Source: Dimorphilus gyrociliatus
Taxonomy: Eukaryota; Annelida; Polychaeta; Dinophilidae
Direction of reading: 5' to 3'
Assembly: GCA_904063045.1 (NCBI GenBank)
Contig: CAJFCJ010000008.1
Location: forward strand, 186,001 to 250,000
DNA length: 64,000 bases
Part shown: positions 23,545 to 37,682 of the stretch, one piece after another
Numbering within the stretch: the stretch's first letter is position 1
How the letters are laid out: each line of letters begins with the position of its first letter
Translations under genes and position numbers: made by a program
The notes under the pieces: generated by a model
The model's database searches: none
What the model was told of the DNA's origin: nothing
What the model saw: the letters and a program-made list of their open reading frames with translations, nothing else

Positions 23545-24909
23545 CAGATTATACAACACGTATGTGCTAGAGCTGCAATTTTTTTCTTCTATACATAAAA
23601 CATAATTATATACATAGTATATGTTTAACAAATAATGCAGTAAATTTCCAAGAAGAGAATGTTTGTTTTTGTTCCAACAAAATGGCACACTGTTTTTCAG
23701 TGCAGTTTGGCATATATGAATGTGGTTTTAATATGGTTTTTTTTTGTTAGTTTTTGTTTTAAATAGTATTCAAAGGACGAATAAAATGATTCATAAATTC
23801 ATTCAATCAGTTATTTCTTTCTTTGTTTTGTTTTTGTTTTTGTTTTTTTTCAAAAAGGAAATAATAAAACGATTCTTTTTATTTCATATTTAATCATCTT
23901 TCCAAGTTTTGTGGTTCTTTTTTTGTTTTTAAATTTTTGAAATGAAACAGGCTGGAGGAGTTAGTTGAGAGATAAGCAGTAAAATTTAAACGTTTTGGAA
24001 TAGAGACAGCGTTTCATAATTAAAGCACCGTATCGAACACAACCAGTGATTTGATAATGACTTCATCCTGTATATTCATTTTTAAAAGTTAATTATATTA
24101 ATGTTACACAATATATAATAATTAATTACAGTAATTATACTTTATATTATGGATATATATTAATATATAGATATATTAATATAGATCTCTATATAGATAT
24201 ACTCTCTCTCTATATATATTGTATATAATCGACCGATATCGTTGAAATTTCTATTAAAAGTTCTTTTCAAATGCAAATTAATTAAGAATATAAATTTTGA
24301 AATTTTAAATACGAAATCCAAAAGCTAACTCTCTTTTACTAATAAAAAGTGCATAATAACATGCATTTATGCAAAAAGTAACAACTATGAGAGGGTAAAC
24401 CCTCTCCAAAGTTTGCTTTTTAGCATAAATGAAGCACTGCACAAAAAGAAAATAATTTACAAGAAAACTCTATCCATCCTCAAAATTATTTTAAGCCAGA
24501 GTATATGTTAGTTACGTAGAAGGTATAAACTTAACATATACATAGATATAGGAAAGATTAGACGCATCCACTGTTAGATTGATTGCTATTAGATAAATAA
24601 ACCATTGATTAGTAAATCTCCAGGAGAGTTGGATTTCAGTAGCAGCAAAATACACCTTATTATCTCTTTGTTGTTTTTATAGATTTTTTTATACATATTG
24701 ATTTTAAATGACCATATGAATTTGAAAATATGGAAAGTATCATATTTTTATGACAGATGCCATAAAAATGGCTAGTATTACAATATTTTGATATTTTAGA
24801 TATTGTACTTTTAGTTAGTTTCTTTTTTTTTAGTTTAAAAGTGTTAAAAAGAAAAGCATACACGAACCATGCAAATATCGGGAAGTTATAGGAAACACCA
24901 CCATCATCA

Positions 24910-25868
24910 TCATCCATTCATCACTGTGTCAAAAGCACAGAGTGATTGCATGATTGTCTTATCCTGAAACAAGCGATACATGCACAATAAAAGGAATTAA
25001 TCATAAATTTAGAAAAGTGGAAGAATCACCAAACGACGAAACGTGTCATTTATTCTTTCCTCGAATAAGTATTAGATTTCCCTCCCTCGCAAATATTTAC
25101 AAACCTTTTTACATGAGTCCATAAATTCTTCAACCGATATAACCCCATCCTTATTCTGATCCATTTTACTAAACACCGATTCAACGTGCTGCCTAGGAGT
25201 TGCATCGTTCTCTGCACTATAATGTCCCATCATATCATAGATAGAGCCGACAATGTCTAACATTTCCTCCTTTGTTATTATTCCATCCTTATTAACATCG
25301 TAGAGCTGGAAAGCCCACTGTAATTTTTCTTGCAAAGTTCCCCTTGCTAAAACTGACAATCCCATTACAAACTCTTCAAACGAGATTGTCCCATTGTGAT
25401 CTTGATCAAACGTATTGAACACGTAATGAGCGTACGTACTTGAATCTATAATAAACAAAGGGGAAATTTATTAAGAGCATGGTATTTTTGCTCAAAATTT
25501 CCTATCAAGTTATTTTCCCATTTTATTATTATTACTATTATTAACGCCATCTATCGACACGCTTTCATAGAGCTCTTTCTGCCTTTCATTGCAGATATCT
25601 TATAGAAAATCGAAAAACTCTATCGCTGTACAAACTAGCCTTGTCAAAAGCCTTGTCATAAATTATTATATATTAATGTTTGCGTGCTAAAACTAGGAAG
25701 TAAGGCAAGGTTAAACTAAGTTGAATATTATATTACTACTAATTAGCTTTAGGGATGATCAATGTTTCTTAATTATATTTTCAAAATGAAATTCATAGAT
25801 ATTTCACTATTAACAAAGAATAGCCGATAAAAGCATTCACCCTATGTAGAATACTTTCTCTTTCTTTC

Positions 25869-25900
<32 letters not shown>

Positions 25901-28900
25901 TTACAGCGACGTCAACCAAACTCACTAGAGCGTCTAAGAAGAATTTTTTCCTTCCTATTTCGTCTAATTAATAAGGGAGAAGAGAGAAAAAAGGAAAATT
26001 AAATAAGATGAGGAAGGGAGAAAAAGCTTGATAGAGTATTTTTTTATTTAAATATTTCTTGATAATTCATAAGATAGCCAAAAAAAAAGAAAAAGAAAAA
26101 AAGCTATAGATAAATAAATAAAGAAACAGTTTAGATACATTATTATAACAAAAGTAAGTATATGCGCTGCTTATTCTCAAGTAGTTATCTCATTGATCGT
26201 TGAGGATTTAAAGAGTCTATAAATTGCCACATAAGCAGTTTTTCTTTCTTTTTCTTTTTTTTTAAAACAGAATTATAAAAAATTTTAGATTTATCGATAA
26301 TTTAATAACTAGATTATACAAATAAACCATCTTAAAGCTTATTAAAGGTAACAATTTATTTTCTCTGGTACAATATCATCTCAATTCTCAATGGAATAAC
26401 TCTAATAAAGGAAAAAGAAATGAAAGGAATGTGTTATCATTTTTCCAAAGAAGAGAATATAAGAATAAAGAGAAAGATAGAGAGAAAGAGAAAGAGGAGA
26501 AAAAATAGATGAAAGAGAGAGGAATATTTCAAAAAAAAAGAGAGAAAAAAAAAAGAAGCTCTAATAATAAATAAATGAAAAAAAATATATGCATATAGTA
26601 GTGTACAGAGGATTTGTTTAGGTTGGGAAAAAACGGTAATTTTTAAGTAATTAACCAACCCGACAGCTGCAATCATCTCTGGGGTTGGGAGTAGAGTGGT
26701 ACAATGGGCTTTTCTACATGTGAAAAAGGCGATGTATTTACGGAGCTTTTCAGAAACAGAGCCACTGTTTTCTCATGTTTATATATAGATTGAACTATAA
26801 GGAATTTTATTCGCTCCTATCGTAATAACAATAGATGATATTAACATAATAAATTACATCTACACTGTGACTTTTATCTAGGGAATCTTCCTCTTTTTTT
26901 TTTCACAACTAATTGTACAAAACACCTAAATGATTCTTCTATAAACAATATATAAACTTATAAATATATATATAAATATATTTTAGATTATAAACTCACC
27001 TCCTTGAGGAAAGAATTGAGCATATATTTCTTTAAACGTCTCCTCATTTACAACACCAGCGGGACATTCCTGAAAAAAAGTAAAAAGAGTTAGGATTCAG
27101 TAGGAATAGATTACTATTGGGGATTTTTTGAGAATAATATATGATCTAAACCTAAAAATGTTGTTTTCAAACGTTAAAAAATATAGTAAGCATAAAAACA
27201 GACGCCAAAAGCCTTTAATTTCCCTTAACAGTCTGGTATAAAAACGTTAGAGAACTTTTATATCGAGGAGTGTTGGTAAATATTTAAAAAAAAGGGAAGG
27301 GAATACCATTTCTTTTCGTATAATTAACTATTATCCTGTTGGATTAGAACGTTTATTAGATTATTTTAAGAAAAACTTAGATAAAATTTTCTTTCTTCTC
27401 TTAATATGTAAATGCGTGCTAATGCGGGAATAGACACACTCATTTAATCAAATTAATCACGGAGGATGTCCGTGATGCAACTAGCTACTCTGCATCTCTT
27501 CAAGTTGACATTCTATATAGTCGACCGAGTAAAAAGTCACTGTCACTATTTTTAGTAATATTCATCAGGAACCAATAAAATACATCCTCCGGTTAGAAAA
27601 TTTTTACACTCTTCTCGATTCTTTATCCTTTTTTCTTTGCAGTTTCCTTTATCTCTTACCTTCGAAATATTTAAATATCAACTCTCTATTTACCTTTAGA
27701 TAAAAAACCGCATATTCCTCTTTTATTTAAGTTAATTATAGAGAATTTGTTTATCCGTTTTTCTTAATATTAATTAATGACCTTTTATAACATCTTCATC
27801 TCGTAAAGATCAGCAAAATTAATAAGTAGTAAGCTTATTAATGAAATACTATATTCTAGAATATGATTTATATATGGGAACATGTAAAAAGAGTTGGAAA
27901 GGGGAGATGGAAAATTGTTAAGCAGATGGATTGAGGAAAAGATAAAATTTTCAACTGAAATCTCTATGAATAGTAAAGTTTCTTTGAATAATTAAGACCT
28001 TCCCCGTAAATTTCTAACCTGTTTAAATCCTCTGTACATAATTTGTAGCTCCCTGCGAGAGAATTTCGTCGATTTGCATAGGGCGTCAAGCCCTTCCGGT
28101 TTATAACGTACGACTTGCAGTTCAAAGTCGTCGAGGTCATGATCTATTGGAATAATAAATAATAAGGTATATGATATGAATAAAAATGAGGAAATAGAAC
28201 ATTAGGATCAGAATAGAACGGATTGAAACGATTATAGTTAGGGTCACGCGATATGTCGGAACGGATATTATCAAGGATTCGCTTTGTTACGATCGAATTC
28301 CCTAGCTGATATTATCGGTTTTCGATTAATCAACGCAGCAAGAACGACAATTGAAATCGTTACAATGCAATTATTCTATGTTCATCTAGTACTCTCGTAA
28401 TTTTCATCTATTACTTTATTTAAAAAAGAATTGTAATATGAAAAAGAATTTATAAATAACCTATAATAGTTTATTTACATATATTACAATACACGTGATT
28501 TTCAATAGCACGTATCATCCATCCATAAAAAAAAATAGCAAAAAAAAATAACATTATTAACGCAAACTTAGACTCAAAAATATTTTTAGACTTATTAATT
28601 TTATCAATAGATTTATACTTAGATGATCTTAATTCTACATATAGCGAAAATAAACCTAGAGATTAAGTACAACTTTTTTTTTCACTTTTCCCCTCGATTT
28701 CTAATTTTTACTATTGTCTTTTTTTTTTTTCGTACAAAAGCATACTCTACAATACGTATACAGTATTAGATAAATTCATAAAAAGATAGAATTTCCATTT
28801 TAACTAGGATTGTTTTTTATTCTTTCTACATTAGCAGCTTTTATCTCACGTGATAAAAAGCTGTAAAAGAGTCGAAAGAAATTGGACTTGTATTTAAAAC

Positions 28901-31900
28901 AGAAATTATGGTTTATAAATAATTAAATATTTCATTCTAAATATGTTGCAATATTAGCCGATATCTACGTAGGCCTAATAGGTAAAACAATATATAACAT
29001 CGAAGCTAAATGGAATTTATAAATAATAGAATAAGATGAGTAAAATTTACGTTAGCTTTTTTTTTAGTTTATCTTGGCTTGTTTAATAAACTAAAATGAG
29101 AATATTGGTATTTTTCTTTAAGAATAAAAGGAAATTTCCGTCTACTTAAGACGTTTCAAAGCAAATTGAATAGAGATTTAATGATAAAAAGAAGTGTTGC
29201 TTAAAGAGAGACAAATTGGCTCAATAAGAAACTAAGATTGTCAGTGTAAATTATCTTACAGATTTTGATAAAAATAAAGGGAATATAAGCAGTGTCTCTA
29301 TAATGTTTAATACATTATATGAAACTCTGAAGGTATTGTTTTCATAGATCTTTTCTGTTCAACTATTTACGAACCAACGTCAATGAGAGAATACAGACAT
29401 TACAGTAAACTGAACAATACTTTAAAGGGAGCTTTTACATAATAGATAAAATATGTTTAATTGATATTTAACCCGAAGGGACAATCGAATTGACTCATTA
29501 TTAATCAATTTTAATCCACCTGTCAGAATGAACTTATTACTTTTGATTTAGCCCATCAAGCGAGCCGGTTAAGCAAATGATGATAAAATAAATCATTATT
29601 TTCTTCAGGAAAAGCTCTGTTAATTTTAGATTTTTCTGAGAATAACAGAAGGATTATCAGCACCAAATAGCCTTTTAGAAAGGGTAAAATTTCTCATTTT
29701 ACAAAAAACTTTATCCAAACCATGATAGAGAGTATCATTCAGTAGATAAAACGGAATAAATAGTTACATGTTTTTAATTGGAATATTGATGTTATTTATA
29801 TTTTATCTATTTAATCTTTATATACATATCCACAAATTCATAACATTTCTTTTTGTTTTTTATTGAGAAATAATCTCCATAGAATTGAATAGCATGAAGA
29901 ATAGAGTATATATTTTCACTAAATTATTTTCTAATTATCAATAAACAAATTATATTAATGCTTTATTAAAAAAGAGAACCAACTAAATACTCAAGTAAAA
30001 ATTGTTTTTAGAAATTCTATCTTTTCCAGTAAGTTAACTGGTATATCTTTTTTCCAAAGCTTATGGATGCTAATGATTTCCCACGTGTTTAATCAAATTT
30101 ATAGTCTCTAAGCTATTAGAAAAAAAGACGAAGAGGGGAAAATTGTCTAAACTGTATACAGAATATACAATATATATATATATGTATCTATATATAGACT
30201 GTATATCTACACATTATATATATTATACATATCTCATTTCAACGTTCACTTTTTTAATTCAGATTTAATATCAAATTAATAGAATACGTATATATTCTGT
30301 TCTAAACTTTTACAAATTTTGATGTCTCATATTAATAAAGAACTAAAAAGATTAATAAAGAAGAGACAGAGTTATTTTATTGATGCTTAACGCCGGTAGA
30401 ACAATTGCCAAGGCCTTTCTAATCAATTATGATTTGGTTTCTATTTTTTTCATTGAATATCAATGCTAATTTTCAACATATATATAAATTTTCATATGTA
30501 TATACATGTATATCTATTGACATATATGCATATTGTATACATTGAAGTGCTGTTATATTCGTCGTATAATTGCGTACTTAGATAGGCAAATCTAGCGAGA
30601 GGAAGTATATTTTTTTCAACTTCAATTAGCTCATTTCAAATTTAATTATAAGTGACCTTAGAGGCGTTTCTTATTTTAATAACGTGTTATTGTTTTTACG
30701 TTATTTCATTCCTTTATTAGTTTTCATTCTATTTTTCACTCATGCCTACTTTCTCTTGTTTCATAACCTCTCCTAGCTGCTTTCTCTCTCCACTCCTCTT
30801 CTCTCTCTCTCTAGCTCTCTTGCTCTCTAATTTTCTATTACTTCTATATAGACAACGTAGATTTCCTTTTTTTCTATACATTTTACTTTGCGCATGTTGT
30901 TTAATAAAATATAAATAGGTAAATTAAAAGTAACAACAGCGTATTAGATAGTTTTCACCCTTTAACATAGTAATACAATAATTAAAAAATTGCTTCTACC
31001 TTTGCTAGCATGCTTCGAAGCAAAAACACTAAGACGCCTGGAAAACTTCCTCGACATACGCCTAGACAAGGCAAACATGATTTATTTCCTTCTAGACCGC
31101 ATCACACCAAGTAGTTGACTGAAAAACCTTTACGAGTTTGTCGCCATAGCAACAATGTGTTTTGCGCATGACGTCATAAATTTTAATAATTTTCTAGTTA
31201 TAAAGCTACATCTCTACATAAGTGTTACGTAATTCTTTCTATTTTAACGGAACCATTTTTTTAAAGAGAAATTACTTTAGCTTATGTTTTTTTTGTTATA
31301 ATAATAGATAAACTGCTCCTATTTCTTTCTCCCATTTCAAACAACTAAAATAAATAGGAAAAGTATAAAAAAAACCTCTTTACAAGACTCTATAAAACTA
31401 AAAAGTGTTAGACTCTTTTAGAGGCTAGTAGTATCCTTAGGGTAGGAAAAATGTCAATCTTAAGTATTTTTCAATATTTCACTACTATCTTCATTTCTCT
31501 GATATTAATCCGATACTTTATTAAATTATGAAAAGCTAATAGTTTCTCTTTCTTATTTTCATGAATTGTTGAAACTATTATCCACCTGTACGAGTTATTG
31601 AACGCTTTAAAGGGATTCAAATATTTTTATCGATACGGGTAAGTATGAGAGAAAAATAAAGTTCAGAACATTTGTAAAATTGAAAACTCGATATGGAAAG
31701 CGGAAACAGATGCGTTTAAAAGTGTTTCCTAATAAAAATGATATACAGAACACTTGCTAATCTTTGCAGCTGTTGCTAAAATTATATAAAATTAAAAAAA
31801 AGAGCAAGAAAAACTTCTGAGGATTATCCCTCATTAGTTGGCGACAGAGATGCCTTTTGTCTTATGCATTATACATATCTCTTTTTCTGTTTTCTTTGTA

Positions 31901-34900
31901 AGACGAGTATAAGTCACTATTGCAGCAGAAGCAGAAGGAATACAGCTATAACTCTATGTCAAAAGTAGAAATATAAAAGGAACGTTTCAAGCTCTTTCTC
32001 TCCTATTCACACATTATATCGTTATTCTATGATTCACTAATGGATTCCTTAGATAATTTGTCTCGTAATTAAATACCGTTATCTTCCCTCTCTTTGCCCC
32101 TATCCTACTCGTACTCTTCATTTCCAATAGTCAAGCTAGTGCGACCAAGAAGTGATTTTTAGAATAGACAGATGGCGTTTCGATCAACTGCCTTGGGAAT
32201 TTTAACTTTCGGAGCGACATCTAACCGAAATTAACAAAGCGTAAGACGAATGATAAGCTAAAGAAAAACTAGTAAACAATATATTAAAGACAAACAATCA
32301 TAGAAGCGTATCTTTCATTTTAGCCAATAGATAACAAGCTATAAAATGTTAGTTTTAAAAAAGAAACTTTTCTAAAATTTATCAAGATAATGAGTATTCC
32401 TCTCTTGGAGTAAGGCCAATTGTTTTATCAGGAAAGGTTTTACGTTAATTCAAGGGTAAATTCTACAAAGCCTTAAATACTGCTGTATTAACCTATTAGT
32501 TTAGCATTTCTATTATACTTTAAATAAAAATAAAAGCTTACGTTTTTATTCCATATAGAGTTTTACAATGAATTACTACAAGTTAAGCCTATTGGAATAA
32601 ATTTCAAGCACAAAACTTCTACGTTTAACCATGGACTTTTGTCTTTTATAAGATTCTCTAAACCGAAATTAATTAGATTACAAACCAGTAACACTTTAAA
32701 GTGTCTTCCCTTTTACTTTTCTTTTTAAATTAAGTGGATATAGTTAGAGAGGGTAAGAAGAAAGAGACAGAAAGAGTATATGTCTAGAAGATAGATAAAA
32801 AAGAGGAAGAGAAATGCAATAATTAAATGGAAAAATGAATAATTGGAAGAAGCCAAATTGTAATTTAAGAGTATGGTTCCGTATATATTACTAGCCTACT
32901 TCACAAGTAATATTATGTTATATTAATTATAGGAAAGAAAAAAGGACTAAGGCCTAGTTTTCTATAATATATAACATATGTTCAACGTATACAAATTAGT
33001 ATCATAACAGTAATAATGATTGTAATCTATGGTTAAAGTAGTATATAAAAGACAAATTGACTTTTATAGTTTATATAATATTACTTACAACAACATTCAA
33101 TGATTAAAGTAAACTAAAAGTAGAAAAACAAATAATTAGTGAAATTTTTTACCCAAGAATTGTTTTATAAGTTGCTTACTGACAAAGAACAAAGTTAAGT
33201 AGGATAGAGAGAAAAAAGAATTGGAAAGGAAATGAGTATTGGAAAGGGAATAAGTAAAAAAAAGGGTGGGGGGAAATTTATCTTTCTATCCAAGATCATT
33301 TTATTTAATCCAACGGATAAAAGGGCAAGATCAAACCGTAACTACTAAATAGGAACATTTTAATTCCTATCACGTACTTTTTACAGATATCAAGAAATAT
33401 TTTACAGGATTCCAGTCATTATTCATGAAAAAAGCCTAAGAAGAAAAGTCGTATAAAAGTAGGTGGAATCGTTTTTAATGGCGATAGATAGTTTGAAAAA
33501 AAAGAGCATAAAAATAAAATTTCCCGCAGACAGCAGACGAGAATTGATGTTTATACAAACCGTTCATTCCCGACGATCTACCTCTTATATATACATTGGC
33601 GCCTTCCTACCTTATTTATTATGAAAATACATTCGAAATGTTAATTGCATTTCAATCTTATCCAACTATTATATTCCGTTTTTTTTTACTCTTTCTTTTT
33701 TCCTTAACAACAAAAGTATTCATAGAATTTTTATAGGAAGATAGATATTTTTACAAGAATGATAATTAGATTAATTATAATTACTTCAATTTTATATACA
33801 TAAAAAAAAGAACACAGACGATTCAATTAAGAAAGAGAAAATGAGATCTTTTTCTTTCGCTAAGTATGAAAATGTGTCTACAACAAAAAGAAAGGAAAAG
33901 AAAAAAAAATAGCAGCTATCTAAACGAATATAAGGAAGATGACTATGAGAAAAATATGTCTCTTTCCTATACCTCCTCTAGGATTTCCCAAAGATATAAC
34001 CATACCCATTCTTCTATTCTGATGAAAAACTGCTGTTTCATAGGAATATGTTGTTGAAAAAGAAATCCTATAATTTTATCAGCTTTTCTCGACAGACAAC
34101 GACAAAATGCGCGTCTAGGCGGAAAACGCCCAAGGCGACCTTCACCTTTTTCCGGTAGTCGAAAGTTTTGGAATGAAACTCTATCGGTTTGACGTGTTAT
34201 CATTAATAAAGAACGCCTAAGCGATGAGTTTAGATTGCTAATGGGCTTTTTAAGTCAAATATAATAAAGCAAACAAAGGGGAGGTAAACGATAAAAAATC
34301 GATGCCATTCTTTTTTTAATTAGCAACAAGAAGAGTGTATTAAATTTTTATTAACCAAAACCGGAAGTAAAAAATACATTAAGTTAAATGATATCTTAAT
34401 AGAGTAATAGAAACGCTAAGAGAGAGAATGTAAGTATATCCTGTAAGTATAACTGTAGACAGTAGATTTATGTTTATAAATTCAATAAGATAAAGTTAAC
34501 AAACAAGATAGGATTAACATAGAGGAGATATATTAAACAATATTCCTAGGATAGGATAGTTGATTTCTATTATATACTATATTTGAAGTTGACAAACTGT
34601 TCTAAAATGTTTTCTATCTTAAAAAGAATCGTTCAATGAAAAAATTGTATTCTCTCTACTTTGTCTTAATAAATATTCATGAGTTGTAAGTGTTATTTGT
34701 TCCAGTTTTTATCTCATTAAAAGGTTTAAGTGTGGTTTATATAAAAATTGATTATACAATCAAGCAATTAGTTAAAATTAAATGTGAAAAGTTTGTTTAT
34801 AAACTAATTTAGTTATATTTAACTTATAAATAAATATGTTATATAAGATTAATTCTAGTCAATATAAATTAATATTATAAGATTGAATGTAAATAGAGTA

Positions 34901-36836
34901 AAAGTATAAACTTTGGTTTATTTGACTTTTTTAAGATACATTCACTTCAATTTTATCCTCTTCGTAGTAGGGAAGATACCTTGTATCAACACAAATATTC
35001 TAATAGAAATATACATCAAAGTATTGTATATATTCTTTCTAGAAAGATTATTTGTTGAAAATAGAAACTTAGTCAGCAGGTCAGTTAAACCTAGTGTAAT
35101 TTCTCAAAACAAACACTTTTCTTACAGACAACACATGCTCTCCGAAATCGTAAATATGAGAAAGCAGACCTTTATGCTTCAGACTACAAGGTGCTAGGCA
35201 AATGGATAAAAGGCTTAAGTATTATTTCAGTCCAATTTTAAGAAGTAAAGTTTTACATTTGATAATAATACATTATTTTATATATAAATATATACAAAGT
35301 ATGTAATATATGGCATGTATACATTAAAATATATAATATATTCATGAAGCATTTATATTCACTCCTCTATGGATATGTATATATTTATATTATATAAGGT
35401 GAACATACCTATATATGCTTATACAATATGAGAAATATTTATAAATATTATACAGTATATATATATTAGAAGTAAAAACCGGAAATTAATGCGAAAATGT
35501 CCAGAAAGTAAGGCAAGTGTAAGTTTACAAATATGAAAGCCACAAAAGAGACGCAGCAAAGACATCTTGGAAAGCAAATCCGTCTATACCCGCCAAGACT
35601 TTTTATTTATTAATTGGGATCTTTCTTCGATTGAAAAGATCGATCTATGATTCTTTCATAAAGTACTACTCTAACTTCTTTAACTATTAACGAAATGAAG
35701 CTCCTAATTGACGATGTTTGTAATTATTTGCTGCTCTCTTAATCATTTACCAAAGTACGAAGGCAATCCAAAATGATAACGATACGCTAAAGATAGTTTC
35801 TATTTGAAGATATAGATGGCGTCTTTCGGTTTTTTCTATCTTTTCAAAACCATAACTCACAAACCATACCCTATTATCAATCTTAAGTATCTATTTTTTA
35901 TCTCTCGAAACATTTACGCTCTTAGCCTTGCTCAATATTTCTACTTTTACTTTATCTAGAGTCTCGTCGTTCTATTCCCTAGAGGGACATAAACGAAGAG
36001 AAGTATAGCTCTAAACTTTGAGAATATTTTAAAAGATCTGGAAACTTATAGTGGTACCATTAAATAAGATAAAACAAAGATAAACAGGCAACTTAACCTC
36101 TATAATCTTCTTTTATGTACTTACTAGTAGTATTTGGATTACAGAACTATTCAATTACTACAATTGTTTTTCTCATTTTAACGTCCTCAATTATGAATAA
36201 ATGAAGAGGGAGAATAAAATATAGAAAGTAAAATCTTCAATTTCCCAAGTGCCATTATATTTACAATCATACAGTTAAAAATATTCATGTAAAACTAGAA
36301 ATTTTTATAAAGAACAGTCTCAAGAGAAGAAAGAGTAACTATAGGTTTATTAATTTACAACAATTGAGTTGTGCCATACTTAGTTTGTCACTTTTGGCTT
36401 TCGTCAACCTTTCATTTTTCTTTTCTTTTAGTAGGTTAATAGCTTTTGTTTTATTTTTGATTTTTTTCTAGGTAAATTGACAGTTTTACCAAGGCCAGAC
36501 TCAAATTGATGGTCAGTAACGGCCTAGAATATATAATTTTCCCTTTTTTCACCCTATTGTACATTAAAACTAAAAAGAATACATATATAATTTATATGAA
36601 GAGCTAAAAAAAAACGACTATCAAGAGATGACATTGGCAGATAATATAATTCCAATGGTAAAAGGTTTTAAAAAAATATGATCTACCAACCTGAAAACTT
36701 CCTATTAACCTTTATCTTTAATATTTTATAAATCTACTCTTTTTCTTCCTTTGAAGATTATGGACAGAAGCGGAGATAAAAACATAAACTTACCATAGGA
36801 TTCATAACGATGTATTTTTCCAGCCAAGTTACCCAT
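24910..36836 (-). CDS. Kv channel-interacting protein (KChIP), neuronal calcium sensor family
   Basis: Five exons, 36836-36794, 28143-28019, 27069-27000, 25445-25105 and 24963-24910, totalling 633 nt, so 210 residues. KChIPs are EF-hand Ca2+ sensors that bind the N-terminus of Kv4 channels and tune A-type K+ current. Seen: N-terminus MGNLAGK, a likely N-myristoylation signal; the KChIP core [13 protein letters not shown] and [10 protein letters not shown]; a degenerate EF1 with ECPAG; EF2 [12 protein letters not shown] (93-104), EF3 [12 protein letters not shown] (129-140), EF4 [12 protein letters not shown] (175-186), all three with intact Ca2+ ligands; and [15 protein letters not shown], almost identical to vertebrate KChIPs. 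The C-terminal exon ([14 protein letters not shown]) aligns with the usual DENIMRSMQLF. The core exons are very secure. The first exon was chosen because its ATG, GTAAGT donor and phase 1 all fit; vertebrate KChIP genes use alternative first exons, so others may exist. Confidence 0.9.
25446..26999 (-). other. KChIP intron 3
   Basis: A 1554-bp intron, GTGAGT donor and TTATAG acceptor, with an (ATT)n run at 25870-25901, a GA-rich patch at about 26450-26560 and one AGATGGCG motif (25545-25552, minus strand). No exon was seen. Confidence 0.75.
25870..25901. repeat. (ATT)n microsatellite
   Basis: About ten ATT units in KChIP intron 3. Confidence 0.9.
27070..28018 (-). other. KChIP intron 2
   Basis: A 949-bp intron, GTTAGA donor and TTTTTCAG acceptor. 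Nothing else was recognised in it. Confidence 0.75.
28144..36793 (-). other. KChIP intron 1
   Basis: An 8650-bp intron bounded by GTAAGT and CCAATAG. It contains an X-box plus CRE pair at 31140-31176, AGATGGCG motifs at 32170 and 35814, and segments that could be alternative first or internal exons (33089-33113, 34146-34203). No full gene was found on either strand. Its size contrasts with the 55-174 bp introns of the receptor cyclase, which suggests retained regulatory content. Confidence 0.65.
31140..31176. promoter_or_regulatory. RFX X-box followed by CRE palindrome
   Basis: 31140-31153 fits every position of the 14-bp X-box consensus GTHNYYATRRNAAC, bound by RFX factors. The palindromic cAMP-response element TGACGTCA lies at 31169-31176. 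Both sit in KChIP intron 1, so they may mark an internal promoter or enhancer. Confidence 0.5.
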
Positions 36837-37131
36837 AACTTTTAGTCTTAATTAGACGTCCACAATCGTAGAAAGTGGACTTAATGAATTAAAATGTCAG
36901 AGATTAGAATCCAACAAAAGCGTTTCAGGAATATAAATTCTGAACAGTGACAGAAACTTAGTTAAAAGAGTTAATAAATCTAAAATTTTCTCCTCATTGT
37001 CTGTCGAACATCGATATATGAACGCTAAAGCCAGTACTGTTTGTCAACCTGTCTACTTCATCAGTAAAAACGTCAATGGAACTATAGCAATAAATCCGCT
37101 TGTTTGTCAGCCCTATATATACATATATTTA

Positions 37132-37180
37132 TACATATATATATATATATACATTTATATATATATATATATTTATAAAT
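37132..37180. repeat. (AT)n-rich repeat block
   Basis: AT and ATTT units alternating for about 50 bp upstream of the KChIP first exon. Confidence 0.75.
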
Positions 37181-37661
37181 ACATACTTGTATATATACTT
37201 ATTTCTTTTTATGCTCTCTATATTCACTTTACTGGAAAATAATTGGAAAAAACACTAAAGGAAATATCCAAAATTTTGGAGTTAGACGAAAAGCAACTGC
37301 CATATGATGACGTTGGAAAAGTCATTCTGTACCTCTCTAAAGGCATTAATATTCATTTATGTAGGCGAATGAACGCTCCCGAAACATTTCTCCGCAGATA
37401 AAAGAACGTCTACTTGATAGGCGCTCATGTCTATAAGTACTTTTACGTAAGTAGGAAAAAAATTTCAAAAGACAGTTAGTACTATTTATAAATTTATCAC
37501 AATTAACCGAGTACAGTTAACCATGAAATATTTTTTGTTCATAAAAGTTAAGGACACTTCCTATACAGTGGTTGGAAGCTCCTTTCAAGTTACATCATAG
37601 GCTTATAAATACCTAGCTAATACAGATATAAAAAAGTCAGTAGGAATTCATTTCCTTCTGA

Positions 37662-37682
37662 TATATATATATATATATATAT
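37662..37682. repeat. (AT)n microsatellite
   Basis: A simple AT run followed by CTGTATTA. Confidence 0.8.

Larger units (their letters stand above)
18347..24909. other. Long non-coding region upstream of Nkx2-5 and downstream of KChIP
   Basis: About 6.5 kb without a supported gene. It contains an NK2-type site (18367-18373) next to the Nkx2-5 start codon, a pair of inverted CCAAT boxes at 20538-20578, an AT microsatellite at 21660-21679, a longer one at 23505-23541, and one AGATGGCG motif (23139-23146). The part nearest 24909 should be the KChIP 3' UTR. Open frames in this stretch are short and not protein-like. Given the developmental gene at its left edge, it is a likely cis-regulatory domain. 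Confidence 0.5.

Noticed and set aside
23428-23688. Minus-strand frame with a long Tyr-Ile run
   Set aside because: It is the translation of an AT microsatellite. The similar frames at 36997-37242, 39022-39204 and 51420-51578 were rejected for the same reason.
24660-24917. Minus-strand 85-codon frame at the end of KChIP
   Set aside because: It overlaps the KChIP last exon in another frame and continues into its 3' UTR.
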